Positions 52,201 through 63,889 of a stretch of 64,000 nucleotides of DNA are shown one piece after another. The notes under the pieces are model-generated. The model ran no database searches and was not told the DNA's origin. It saw nothing but the letters and a program-made list of their open reading frames with translations. Origin of the DNA: Pseudeuparius sepicola. Taxonomy: Eukaryota; Arthropoda; Insecta; Coleoptera; Anthribidae. The DNA lies in the NCBI GenBank assembly GCA_963920635.1, contig OY987308.1:1058225-1122224 (forward strand). The letters are read 5' to 3'. The translations under genes and the position numbers were made by a program. Each line of letters starts with the position of its first letter. The stretch's first letter is position 1.

Positions 52201-54050
52201 AACCGTCAAAACTCTGTATATCCCGGACAAAAAAAAATCGCCATTTCCTTATGATTCGATGTGCGCCAACCGCGCCTTGTAAAAACTGTTGGGGAGGGTC
52301 CCCCCTACCCCCCATACAACGCCGAAACATTTGCCAGGCCGTAGGAAATAAACTACAGGCGAAAAACCGTCAAAACTCTGTATATCCCGGACAAAAAAAA
52401 ATCGCCATTTCTTTATGATTCGATGTGCGCCAACGGCGCCTTGTAAAAACTGTTGGAGAGGGTCTCCCCCACACCCCATACAACGCCGAAACATTTGCCA
52501 GGCCGTAGGAAATAAACTACAGGCGAAAAACCGTCAAAACTCTGTATATCCCGGACAAAAAAAAATCGCCATTTCTTTATGATTCGATGTGCGCCAACGG
52601 CGCCTTGTAAAAACTGTTGGGGAGGGTCCCCCCTACAACCCATACAACGCCGAAACATTTGCCAGGCCGTAGGAAATAAACTACAGGCGAAAAACCGTCA
52701 AAACTCTGTATATCCCGGACAAAAAAAAATCGCCATTTCTTTATGATTCGATGTGCGCCAACGGCGCCTTGTAAAAACTGTTGGGGAGGGTCCCCCCTAC
52801 AACCCATACAACGCCGAAACATTTGCCAGGCCGTAGGAAAAACACGACAGGCGAAAAACTGTCAAAACTCTGTATATCCCGGACAAAAAAAAATCGCCAT
52901 TTCTTTATGTTTAAATGTGCGCCAACGGCGCCTTGTAAAAACTGTTGGAGAGGGTCTCCCCCACACCCCATACAACGCCGAAACATTTGCCAGGCCGTAG
53001 GAAATAAACTACAGGCGAAAAACCGTCAAAACTCTGTATATCCCGGACAAAAAAAATCGCCATTTCTTTATGATTCGATGTGCGCCAACGGCGCCTTGTA
53101 AAAACTGTTGGAGAGGGTCTCCCCCACACCCCATACAACGCCGAAACATTTGCCAGGCCGTAGGAAATAAACTACAGGCGAAAAACCGTCAAAAATCTGT
53201 ATATCCCGGACAAAAAAAAATCGCCATTTCTTTATGATTCGATGTGCGCCAACGGCGCCTTGTAAAAACTGTTGGAGAGGGTCTCCCCCACACCCCATAC
53301 AACGCCGAAACATTTGCCAGGCCGTAGGAAAAACACGACAGGCGAAAAACCGTCAAAACTCTGTATATCCCGGGAAAAAAAATTCGCCATTTCTTTATGA
53401 TTCGATGTGCGCCAACGGCGCCTTGTAAAAACTGTTGGGGAGGGTCCCCCCTACCCCCCATACAACGCCGAAACATTAACCAGGCCGTAGGAAAAAAACT
53501 ACAGGCGAAAAACCGTCAAAACTCTGTATATCCCGGACAAAAAAAAATCGCCATTTCCTTATGATTCGATGTGCGCCAACCGCGCCTTGTAAAATCTGTT
53601 GGGGAGGGTCCCCCCTACCCCCCATACAACGCCGAAACATTTGCCAGGCCGTAGGAAATAAACTACAGGCGAAAAACCGTCAAAACTCTGTATATCCCGG
53701 ACAAAAAAAAATCGCCATTTCTTTATGATTCGATGTGCGCCAACGGCGCCTTGTAAAAACTGTTGGAGAGGGTCTCCCCCACACCCCATACAACGCCGAA
53801 ACATTTGCCAGGCCGTAGGAAATAAACTACAGGCGAAAAACCGTCAAAACTCTGTATATCCCGGACAAAAAAAAATCGCCATTTCTTTATGATTCGATGT
53901 GCGCCAACGGCGCCTTGTAAAAACTGTTGGGGAGGGTCCCCCCTACAACCCATACAACGCCGAAACATTTGCCAGGCCGTAGGAAAAACACGACAGGCGA
54001 AAAACTGTCAAAACTCTGTATATCCCGGACAAAAAAAAATCGCCATTTCT
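49299..54050 (+). repeat. Divergent monomer cluster (H heads, cccggg junctions)
   Basis: Eight of the ten H-headed monomers (taccccccatac instead of tacaacccatac) in the window are here: 49626, 49790, 50282, 50774, 51921, 52249, 53395 and 53559. Four of the eight cccggg junctions are also here (49299, 49626, 51758, 53232). Other changes found only here and at 57330-57657 are ccatttccttatg and ccaaccgcgcc; cattaaccagg (49626, 53395) is found only here. The last breaks the otherwise invariant core. The ccaaccgcgcc change removes the GGCGCC site and the closing pair of the first inverted repeat. The 656-bp stretch at 49626-50281 (H H B3 A1) recurs at 53395-54050. At 52905 the monomer start reads ttatgtttaaatg, a local cluster of substitutions. 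Confidence 0.9.
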
Positions 54051-56838
54051 TTATGATTCGATGTGCGCCAACGGCGCCTTGTAAAAACTGTTGGGGAGGG
54101 TCCCCCCTACAACCCATACAACGCCGAAACATTTGCCAGGCCGTAGGAAAAACACGACAGGCGAAAAACTGTCAAAACTCTGTATATCCCGGACAAAAAA
54201 AAATCGCCATTTCTTTATGATTCGATGTGCGCCAACGGCGCCTTGTAAAAACTATTGGAGAGGGTCTCCCCCACACCCCATACAACGCCGAAACATTTGC
54301 CAGGCCGTAGGAAAAACACGACAGGCGAAAAACTGTCAAAACTCTGTATATCCCGGACAAAAAAAAATCGCCATTTCTTTATGATTCGATGTGCGCCAAC
54401 GGCGCCTTGTAAAAACTGTTGGGGAGGGTCCCCCCTACAACCCATACAACGCCGAAACATTTGCCAGGCCGTAGGAAAAACACGACAGGCGAAAAACTGT
54501 CAAAACTCTGTATATCCCGGACAAAAAAAAATCGCCATTTCTTTATGATTCGATGTGCGCCAACGGCGCCTTGTAAAAACTGTTGGGGAGGGTCCCCCCT
54601 ACAACCCATACAACGCCGAAACATTTGCCAGGCCGTAGGAAATAAACTACAGGCGAAAAACCGTCAAAACTCTGTATATCCCGGACAAAAAAAAATCGCC
54701 ATTTCTTTATGATTCGATGTGCGCCAACGGCGCCTTGTAAAAACTGTTGGAGAGGGTCTCCCCCACACCCCATACAACGCCGAAACATTTGCCAGGCCGT
54801 AGGAAATAAACTACAGGCGAAAAACCGTCAAAACTCTGTATATCCCGGACAAAAAAAAATCGCCATTTCTTTATGATTCGATGTGCGCCAACGGCGCCTT
54901 GTAAAAACTGTTGGAGAGGGTCTCCCCCACACCCCATACAACGCCGAAACATTTGCCAGGCCGTAGGAAATAAACTACAGGCGAAAAACCGTCAAAAATC
55001 TGTATATCCCGGACAAAAAAAAATCGCCATTTCTTTATGATTCGATGTGCGCCAACGGCGCCTTGTAAAAACTGTTGGAGAGGGTCTCCCCCACACCCCA
55101 TACAACGCCGAAACATTTGCCAGGCCGTAGGAAATAAACTACAGGCGAAAAACCGTCAAAACTCTGTATATCCCGGACAAAAAAAAATCGCCATTTCTTT
55201 ATGATTCGATGTGCGCCAACGGCGCCTTGTAAAAACTGTTGGGGAGGGTCCCCCCTACAACCCATACAACGCCGAAACATTTGCCAGGCCGTAGGAAAAA
55301 CACGACAGGCGAAAAACTGTCAAAACTCTGTATATCCCGGACAAAAAAAAATCGCCATTTCTTTATGATTCGATGTGCGCCAACGGCGCCTTGTAAAAAC
55401 TGTTGGGGAGGGTCCCCCCTACAACCCATACAACGCCGAAACATTTGCCAGGCCGTAGGAAAAACACGACAGGCGAAAAACTGTCAAAACTCTGTATATC
55501 CCGGACAAAAAAAAATCGCCATTTCTTTATGATTCGATGTGCGCCAACGGCGCCTTGTAAAAACTGTTGGGGAGGGTCCCCCCTACAACCCATACAACGC
55601 CGAAACATTTGCCAGGCCGTAGGAAAAACACGACAGGCGAAAAACTGTCAAAACTCTGTATATCCCGGACAAAAAAAAATCGCCATTTCTTTATGATTCG
55701 ATGTGCGCCAACGGCGCCTTGTAAAAACTGTTGGGGAGGGTCCCCCCTACAACCCATACAACGCCGAAACATTTGCCAGGCCGTAGGAAAAACACGACAG
55801 GCGAAAAACTGTCAAAACTCTGTATATCCCGGACAAAAAAAAATCGCCATTTCTTTATGATTCGATGTGCGCCAACGGCGCCTTGTAAAAACTGTTGGGG
55901 AGGGTCCCCCCTACAACCCATACAACGCCGAAACATTTGCCAGGCCGTAGGAAATAAACTACAGTCGAAAAACCGTCAAAACTCTGTATATCCCGGACAA
56001 AAAAAAATCGCCATTTCTTTATGATTCGATGTGCGCCAACGGCGCCTTGTAAAAACTGTTGGGGAGGGTCCCCCCTACAACCCATACAACGCCGAAACAT
56101 TTGCCAGGCCGTAGGAAAAACACGTCAGGCGAAAAACTGTCAAAACTCTGTATATCCCGGACAAAAAAAAATCGCCATTTCTTTATGATTCGATGTGCGC
56201 CAACGGCGCCTTGTAAAAACTGTTGGGGAGGGTCCCCCCTACAACCCATACAACGCCGAAACATTTGCCAGGCCGTAGGAAAAACACGTCAGGCGAAAAA
56301 CTGTCAAAACTCTGTATATCCCGGACAAAAAAAAATCGCCATTTCTTTATGATTCGATGTGCGCCAACGGCGCCTTGTAAAAACTGTTGGAGAGGGTCTC
56401 CCCCACACCCCATACAACGCCGAAACATTTGCCAGGCCGTAGGAAAAACACGACAGGCGAAAAACTGTCAAAACTCTGTATATCCCGGACAAAAAAAAAT
56501 CGCCATTTCTTTATGATTCGATGTGCGCCAACGGCGCCTTGTAAAAACTGTTGGGGAGGGTCCCCCCTACAACCCATACAACGCCGAAACATTTGCCAGG
56601 CCGTAGGAAATAAACTACAGGCGAAAAACCGTCAAAACTCTGTATATCCCGGACAAAAAAAAATCGCCATTTCTTTATGATTCGATGTGCGCCAACGGCG
56701 CCTTGTAAAAACTGTTGGAGAGGGTCTCCCCCACACCCCATACAACGCCGAAACATTTGCCAGGCCGTAGGAAATAAACTACAGGCGAAAAACCGTCAAA
56801 AATCTGTATATCCCGGACAAAAAAAAATCGCCATTTCT

Positions 56839-57329
56839 TTATGATTCGATGTGCGCCAACGGCGCCTTGTAAAAACTGTTGGGGAGGGTCCCCCCTACAA
56901 CCCATACAACGCCGAAACATTTGCCAGGCCGTAGGAAAAACACGACAGGCGAAAAACTGTCAAAACTCTGTATATCCCGGACAAAAAAAAATCGCCATTT
57001 CTTTATGATTCGATGTGCGCCAACGGCGCCTTGTAAAAACTGTTGGGGAGGGTCTCCCCCACACCCCATACAACGCCGAAACATTTGCCAGGCCGTAGGA
57101 AAAAAACGACAGGCGAAAAACCGTCAAAACTCTGTATATCCCGGGAAAAAAAATTCGCCATTTCTTTATGATTCGATGTGCGCCAACGGCGCCTTGTAAA
57201 AACTGTTGGGGAGGGTCCCCCCTACAACCCATACAACGCCGAAACATTTGCCAGGCCGTAGGAAAAACACGTCAGGCGAAAAACTGTCAAAACTCTGTAT
57301 ATCCCGGACAAAAAAAAATCGCCATTTCT
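56839..57329 (+). repeat. A1-D7-A2 module, copy 3
   Basis: This is the third copy of the triplet found at 929-1418 and 37166-37656. It has a 163-bp D7 monomer (57003) with a D head, aaaaaaacgacagg and cccggg followed by eight A's. It leads directly into two H-headed monomers. Confidence 0.88.
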
Positions 57330-57657
57330 TTATGATTCGATGTGCGCCAACGGCGCCTTGTAAAAACTGTTGGGGAGGGTCCCCCCTACCCCCCATACAA
57401 CGCCGAAACATTTGCCAGGCCGTAGGAAAAACACGACAGGCGAAAAACTGTCAAAACTCTGTATATCCCGGACAAAAAAAAATCGCCATTTCCTTATGAT
57501 TCGATGTGCGCCAACCGCGCCTTGTAAAAACTGTTGGGGAGGGTCCCCCCTACCCCCCATACAACGCCGAAACATTTGCCAGGCCGTAGGAAAAACACGT
57601 CAGGCGAAAAACTGTCAAAACTCTGTATATCCCGGACAAAAAAAAATCGCCATTTCT
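57330..57657 (+). repeat. Outlying pair of H-headed monomers
   Basis: Monomers 57330 (H1) and 57494 (H2) are the only H heads outside 49.6-53.7 kb. The junction between them has tttccttatg and the second has ccaaccgcgcc, as in the main cluster. Here, however, the H heads are joined to tails 1 and 2, whereas in the cluster the ccaaccgcgcc monomers carry tail 3. The same head on a different tail shows exchange inside a monomer. Confidence 0.88.
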
Positions 57658-58477
57658 TTATGATTCGATGTGCGCCAACGGCGCCTTGTAAAAACTGTTG
57701 GAGAGGGTCTCCCCCACACCCCATACAACGCCGAAACATTTGCCAGGCCGTAGGAAATAAACTACAGGCGAAAAACCGTCAAAACTCTGTATATCCCGGA
57801 CAAAAAAAAATCGCCATTTCTTTATGATTCGATGTGCGCCAACGGCGCCTTGTAAAAACTGTTGGGGAGGGTCCCCCCTACAACCCATACAACGCCGAAA
57901 CATTTGCCAGGCCGTAGGAAAAACACGACAGGCGAAAAACTGTCAAAACTCTGTATATCCCGGACAAAAAAAAATCGCCATTTCTTTATGATTCGATGTG
58001 CGCCAACGGCGCCTTGTAAAAACTGTTGGGGAGGGTCCCCCCTACAACCCATACAACGCCGAAACATTTGCCAGGCCGTAGGAAAAACACGACAGGCGAA
58101 AAACTGTCAAAACTCTGTATATCCCGGACAAAAAAAAATCGCCATTTCTTTATGATTCGATGTGCGCCAACGGCGCCTTGTAAAAACTGTTGGGGAGGGT
58201 CCCCCCTACAACCCATACAACGCCGAAACATTTGCCAGGCCGTAGGAAAAACACGTCAGGCGAAAAACTGTCAAAACTCTGTATATCCCGGACAAAAAAA
58301 AATCGCCATTTCTTTATGATTCGATGTGCGCCAACGGCGCCTTGTAAAAACTATTGGAGAGGGTCTCCCCCACACCCCATACAACGCCGAAACATTTGCC
58401 AGGCCGTAGGAAAAACACGACAGGCGAAAAACTGTCAAAACTCTGTATATCCCGGACAAAAAAAAATCGCCATTTCT

Positions 58478-59953
58478 TTATGATTCGATGTGCGCCAACG
58501 GCGCCTTGTAAAAACTGTTGGAGAGGGTCTCCCCCACACCCCATACAACGCCGAAACATTTGCCAGGCCGTAGGAAATAAACTACAGGCGAAAAACCGTC
58601 AAAACTCTGTATATCCCGGACAAAAAAAAATCGCCATTTCTTTATGATTCGATGTGCGCCAACGGCGCCTTGTAAAAACTGTTGGGGAGGGTCCCCCCTA
58701 CAACCCATACAACGCCGAAACATTTGCCAGGCCGTAGGAAAAACACGACAGGCGAAAAACTGTCAAAACTCTGTATATCCCGGACAAAAAAAAATCGCCA
58801 TTTCTTTATGATTCGATGTGCGCCAACGGCGCCTTGTAAAAACTGTTGGAGAGGGTCTCCCCCACACCCCATACAACGCCGAAACATTTGCCAGGCCGTA
58901 GGAAATAAACTACAGGCGAAAAACCGTCAAAAATCTGTATATCCCGGACAAAAAAAAATCGCCATTTCTTTATGATTCGATGTGCGCCAACGGCGCCTTG
59001 TAAAAACTGTTGGGGAGGGTCCCCCCTACAACCCATACAACGCCGAAACATTTGCCAGGCCGTAGGAAAAACACGACAGGCGAAAAACTGTCAAAACTCT
59101 GTATATCCCGGACAAAAAAAAATCGCCATTTCTTTATGATTCGATGTGCGCCAACGGCGCCTTGTAAAAACTGTTGGGGAGGGTCCCCCCTACAACCCAT
59201 ACAACGCCGAAACATTTGCCAGGCCGTAGGAAAAACACGACAGGCGAAAAACTCTCAAAACTCTGTATATCCCGGACAAAAAAAAATCGCCATTTCTTTA
59301 TGATTCGATGTGCGCCAACGGCGCCTTGTAAAAACTGTTGGGGAGGGTCCCCCCTACAACCCATACAACGCCGAAACATTTGCCAGGCCGTAGGAAAAAC
59401 ACGACAGGCGAAAAACTGTCAAAACTCTGTATATCCCGGACAAAAAAAAATCGCCATTTCTTTATGATTCGATGTGCGCCAACGGCGCCTTGTAAAAACT
59501 GTTGGAGAGGGTCTCCCCCACACCCCATACAACGCCGAAACATTTGCCAGGCCGTAGGAAATAAACTACAGGCGAAAAACCGTCAAAACTCTGTATATCC
59601 CGGACAAAAAAAAATCGCCATTTCTTTATGATTCGATGTGCGCCAACGGCGCCTTGTAAAAACTGTTGGGGAGGGTCCCCCCTACAACCCATACAACGCC
59701 GAAACATTTGCCAGGCCGTAGGAAAAACACGTCAGGCGAAAAACTGTCAAAACTCTGTATATCCCGGACAAAAAAAAATCGCCATTTCTTTATGATTCGA
59801 TGTGCGCCAACGGCGCCTTGTAAAAACTATTGGAGAGGGTCTCCCCCACACCCCATACAACGCCGAAACATTTGCCAGGCCGTAGGAAAAACACGACAGG
59901 CGAAAAACTGTCAAAACTCTGTATATCCCGGACAAAAAAAAATCGCCATTTCT
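58478..59953 (+). repeat. Nine-monomer block, copy 2 (partner at 34706-36181)
   Basis: The order is B3 A1 B4 A1 A1 A1 B3 A2 C1, as in the block at 34706. A private change, aaaactctcaaaac, lies in monomer 59134, where G is replaced by C in the tail stem. The following monomers are C2 (with cgttagg), C1 and B3, in place of C1 B4 A3 after copy 1. Confidence 0.8.
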
Positions 59954-61757
59954 TTATGATTCGATGTGCGCCAACGGCGCCTTGTAAAAACTATTGGAGA
60001 GGGTCTCCCCCACACCCCATACAACGCCGAAACATTTGCCAGGCCGTAGGAAAAACACGTTAGGCGAAAAACTGTCAAAACTCTGTATATCCCGGACAAA
60101 AAAAAATCGCCATTTCTTTATGATTCGATGTGCGCCAACGGCGCCTTGTAAAAACTATTGGAGAGGGTCTCCCCCACACCCCATACAACGCCGAAACATT
60201 TGCCAGGCCGTAGGAAAAACACGACAGGCGAAAAACTGTCAAAACTCTGTATATCCCGGACAAAAAAAAATCGCCATTTCTTTATGATTCGATGTGCGCC
60301 AACGGCGCCTTGTAAAAACTGTTGGAGAGGGTCTCCCCCACACCCCATATAACGCCGAAACATTTGCCAGGCCGTAGGAAATAAACTACAGGCAAAAAAC
60401 CGTCAAAACTCTGTATATCCCGGACAAAAAAAAATCGCCATTTCTTTATGATTCGATGTGCGCCAACGGCGCCTTGTAAAAACTGTTGGGGAGGGTCCCC
60501 CCTACAACCCATACAACGCCGAAACATTTGCCAGGCCGTAGGAAAAACACGACAGGCGAAAAACTGTCAAAACTCTGTATATCCCGGACAAAAAAAAATC
60601 GCCATTTCTTTATGATTCGATGTGCGCCAACGGCGCCTTGTAAAAACTGTTGGGGAGGGTCCCCCCTACAACCCATACAACGCCGAAACATTTGCCAGGC
60701 CGTAGGAAAAACACGACAGGCGAAAAACTGTCAAAACTCTGTATATCCCGGACAAAAAAAAATCGCCATTTCTTTATGATTCGATGTGCGCCAACGGCGC
60801 CTTGTAAAAACTGTTGGAGAGGGTCTCCCCCACACCCCATACAACGCCGAAACATTTGCCAGGCCGTAGGAAATAAACTACAGGCGAAAAACCGTCAAAA
60901 ATCTGTATATCCCGGACAAAAAAAAATCGCCATTTCTTTATGATTCGATGTGCGCCAACGGCGCCTTGTAAAAACTGTTGGGGAGGGTCCCCCCTACAAC
61001 CCATACAACGCCGAAACATTTGCCAGGCCGTAGGAAAAACACGACAGGCGAAAAACTGTCAAAACTCTGTATATCCCGGACAAAAAAAAATCGCCATTTC
61101 TTTATGATTCGATGTGCGCCAACGGCGCCTTGTAAAAACTGTTGGGGAGGGTCCCCCCTACAACCCATACAACGCCGAAACATTTGCCAGGCCGTAGGAA
61201 ATAAACTACAGGCGAAAAACCGTCAAAACTCTGTATATCCCGGACAAAAAAAAATCGCCATTTCTTTATGATTCGATGTGCGCCAACGGCGCCTTGTAAA
61301 AACTGTTGGGGAGGGTCCCCCCTACAACCCATACAACGCCGAAACATTTGCCAGGCCGTAGGAAATAAACTACAGGCGAAAAACCGTCAAAACTCTGTAT
61401 ATCCCGGACAAAAAAAAATCGCCATTTCTTTATGATTCGATGTGCGCCAACGGCGCCTTGTAAAAACTGTTGGGGAGGGTCCCCCCTACAACCCATACAA
61501 CGCCGAAACATTTGCCAGGCCGTAGGAAAAACACGACAGGCGAAAAACTGTCAAAACTCTGTATATCCCGGACAAAAAAAAATCGCCATTTCTTTATGAT
61601 TCGATGTGCGCCAACGGCGCCTTGTAAAAACTGTTGGGGAGGGTCCCCCCTACAACCCATACAACGCCGAAACATTTGCCAGGCCGTAGGAAAAACACGA
61701 CAGGCGAAAAACTGTCAAAACTCTGTATATCCCGGACAAAAAAAAATCGCCATTTCT

Positions 61758-62741
61758 TTATGATTCGATGTGCGCCAACGGCGCCTTGTAAAAACTGTTG
61801 GAGAGGGTCTCCCCCACACCCCATACAACGCCGAAACATTTGCCAGGCCGTAGGAAATAAACTACAGGCGAAAAACCGTCAAAAATCTGTATATCCCGGA
61901 CAAAAAAAAATCGCCATTTCTTTATGATTCGATGTGCGCCAACGGCGCCTTGTAAAAACTGTTGGGGAGGGTCTCCCCCACACCCCATACAACGCCGAAA
62001 CATTTGCCAGGCCGTAGGAAAAACACGACAGGCGAAAAACTGTCAAAACTCTGTATATCCCGGACAAAAAAAAATCGCCATTTCTTTATGATTCGATGTG
62101 CGCCAACGGCGCCTTGTAAAAACTATTGGAGAGGGTCTCCCCCACACCCCATACAACGCCGAAACATTTGCCAGGCCGTAGGAAAAACACGACAGGCGAA
62201 AAACTGTCAAAACTCTGTATATCCCGGACAAAAAAAAATCGCCATTTCTTTATGATTCGATGTGCGCCAACGGCGCCTTGTAAAAACTGTTGGAGAGGGT
62301 CTCCCCCACACCCCATACAACGCCGAAACATTTGCCAGGCCGTAGGAAATAAACTACAGGCGAAAAACCGTCAAAACTCTGTATATCCCGGACAAAAAAA
62401 AATCGCCATTTCTTTATGATTCGATGTGCGCCAACGGCGCCTTGTAAAAACTGTTGGGGAGGGTCTCCCCCACACCCCATACAACGCCGAAACATTTGCC
62501 AGGCCGTAGGAAAAACACGACAGGCGAAAAACTGTCAAAACTCTGTATATCCCGGACAAAAAAAAATCGCCATTTCTTTATGATTCGATGTGCGCCAACG
62601 GCGCCTTGTAAAAACTATTGGAGAGGGTCTCCCCCACACCCCATACAACGCCGAAACATTTGCCAGGCCGTAGGAAAAACACGACAGGCGAAAAACCGTC
62701 AAAACTCTGTATATCCCGGACAAAAAAAAATCGCCATTTCT
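61758..62741 (+). repeat. Trimer pattern B-D-C, two copies
   Basis: Monomers from 61758 read B4 D1 C1 and then B3 D1 C5. The heads repeat with a 492-bp period while the tails differ in the first and third monomers. Heads and tails have therefore evolved partly independently since the duplication, or this is a chance order. D heads are otherwise rare (13 in the window). Confidence 0.6.
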
Positions 62742-63889
62742 TTATGATTCGATGTGCGCCAACGGCGCCTTGTAAAAACTGTTGGAGAGGGTCTCCCCCA
62801 CACCCCATACAACGCCGAAACATTTGCCAGGCCGTAGGAAAAACACGTCAGGCGAAAAACTGTCAAAACTCTGTATATCCCGGACAAAAAAAAATCGCCA
62901 TTTCTTTATGATTCGATGTGCGCCAACGGCGCCTTGTAAAAACTGTTGGGGAGGGTCCCCCCTACAACCCATACAACGCCGAAACATTTGCCAGGCCGTA
63001 GGAAATAAACTACAGGCGAAAAACCGTCAAAACTCTGTATATCCCGGACAAAAAAAAATCGCCATTTCTTTATGATTCGATGTGCGCCAACGGCGCCTTG
63101 TAAAAACTGTTGGGGAGGGTCCCCCCTACAACCCATACAACGCCGAAACATTTGCCAGGCCGTAGGAAAAACACGACAGGCGAAAAACTGTCAAAACTCT
63201 GTATATCCCGGACAAAAAAAAATCGCCATTTCTTTATGATTCGATGTGCGCCAACGGCGCCTTGTAAAAACTGTTGGGGAGGGTCCCCCCTACAACCCAT
63301 ACAACGCCGAAACATTTGCCAGGCCGTAGGAAAAACACGACAGGCGAAAAACTGTCAAAACTCTGTATATCCCGGACAAAAAAAAATCGCCATTTCTTTA
63401 TGATTCGATGTGCGCCAACGGCGCCTTGTAAAAACTGTTGGGGAGGGTCCCCCCTACAACCCATACAACGCCGAAACATTTGCCAGGCCGTAGGAAAAAC
63501 ACGTCAGGCGAAAAACTGTCAAAACTCTGTATATCCCGGACAAAAAAAAATCGCCATTTCTTTATGATTCGATGTGCGCCAACGGCGCCTTGTAAAAACT
63601 GTTGGAGAGGGTCTCCCCCACACCCCATACAACGCCGAAACATTTGCCAGGCCGTAGGAAATAAACTACAGGCGAAAAACCGTCAAAACTCTGTATATCC
63701 CGGACAAAAAAAAATCGCCATTTCTTTATGATTCGATGTGCGCCAACGGCGCCTTGTAAAAACTGTTGGAGAGGGTCTCCCCCACACCCCATACAACGCC
63801 GAAACATTTGCCAGGCCGTAGGAAAAACACGACAGGCGAAAAACTGTCAAAACTCTGTATATCCCGGACAAAAAAAAATCGCCATTTCT

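Noticed and set aside
52905..53067. Foreign insertion at ttatgtttaaatg (52905)
   Set aside because: The segment keeps the monomer length apart from the common eight-A shortening, and the flanks are in register. It is a few clustered substitutions, not an insertion.
109..63871. Hundreds of open frames of 62-107 codons on both strands
   Set aside because: They are the same few frames recurring once per monomer. The unit is not a multiple of three, so each frame shifts and stops within two monomers. Many plus-strand frames rely on TTG (in gttgggg) as a start. Changes between copies do not favour synonymous sites, and no known domain is visible. They are by-products of the repeat.
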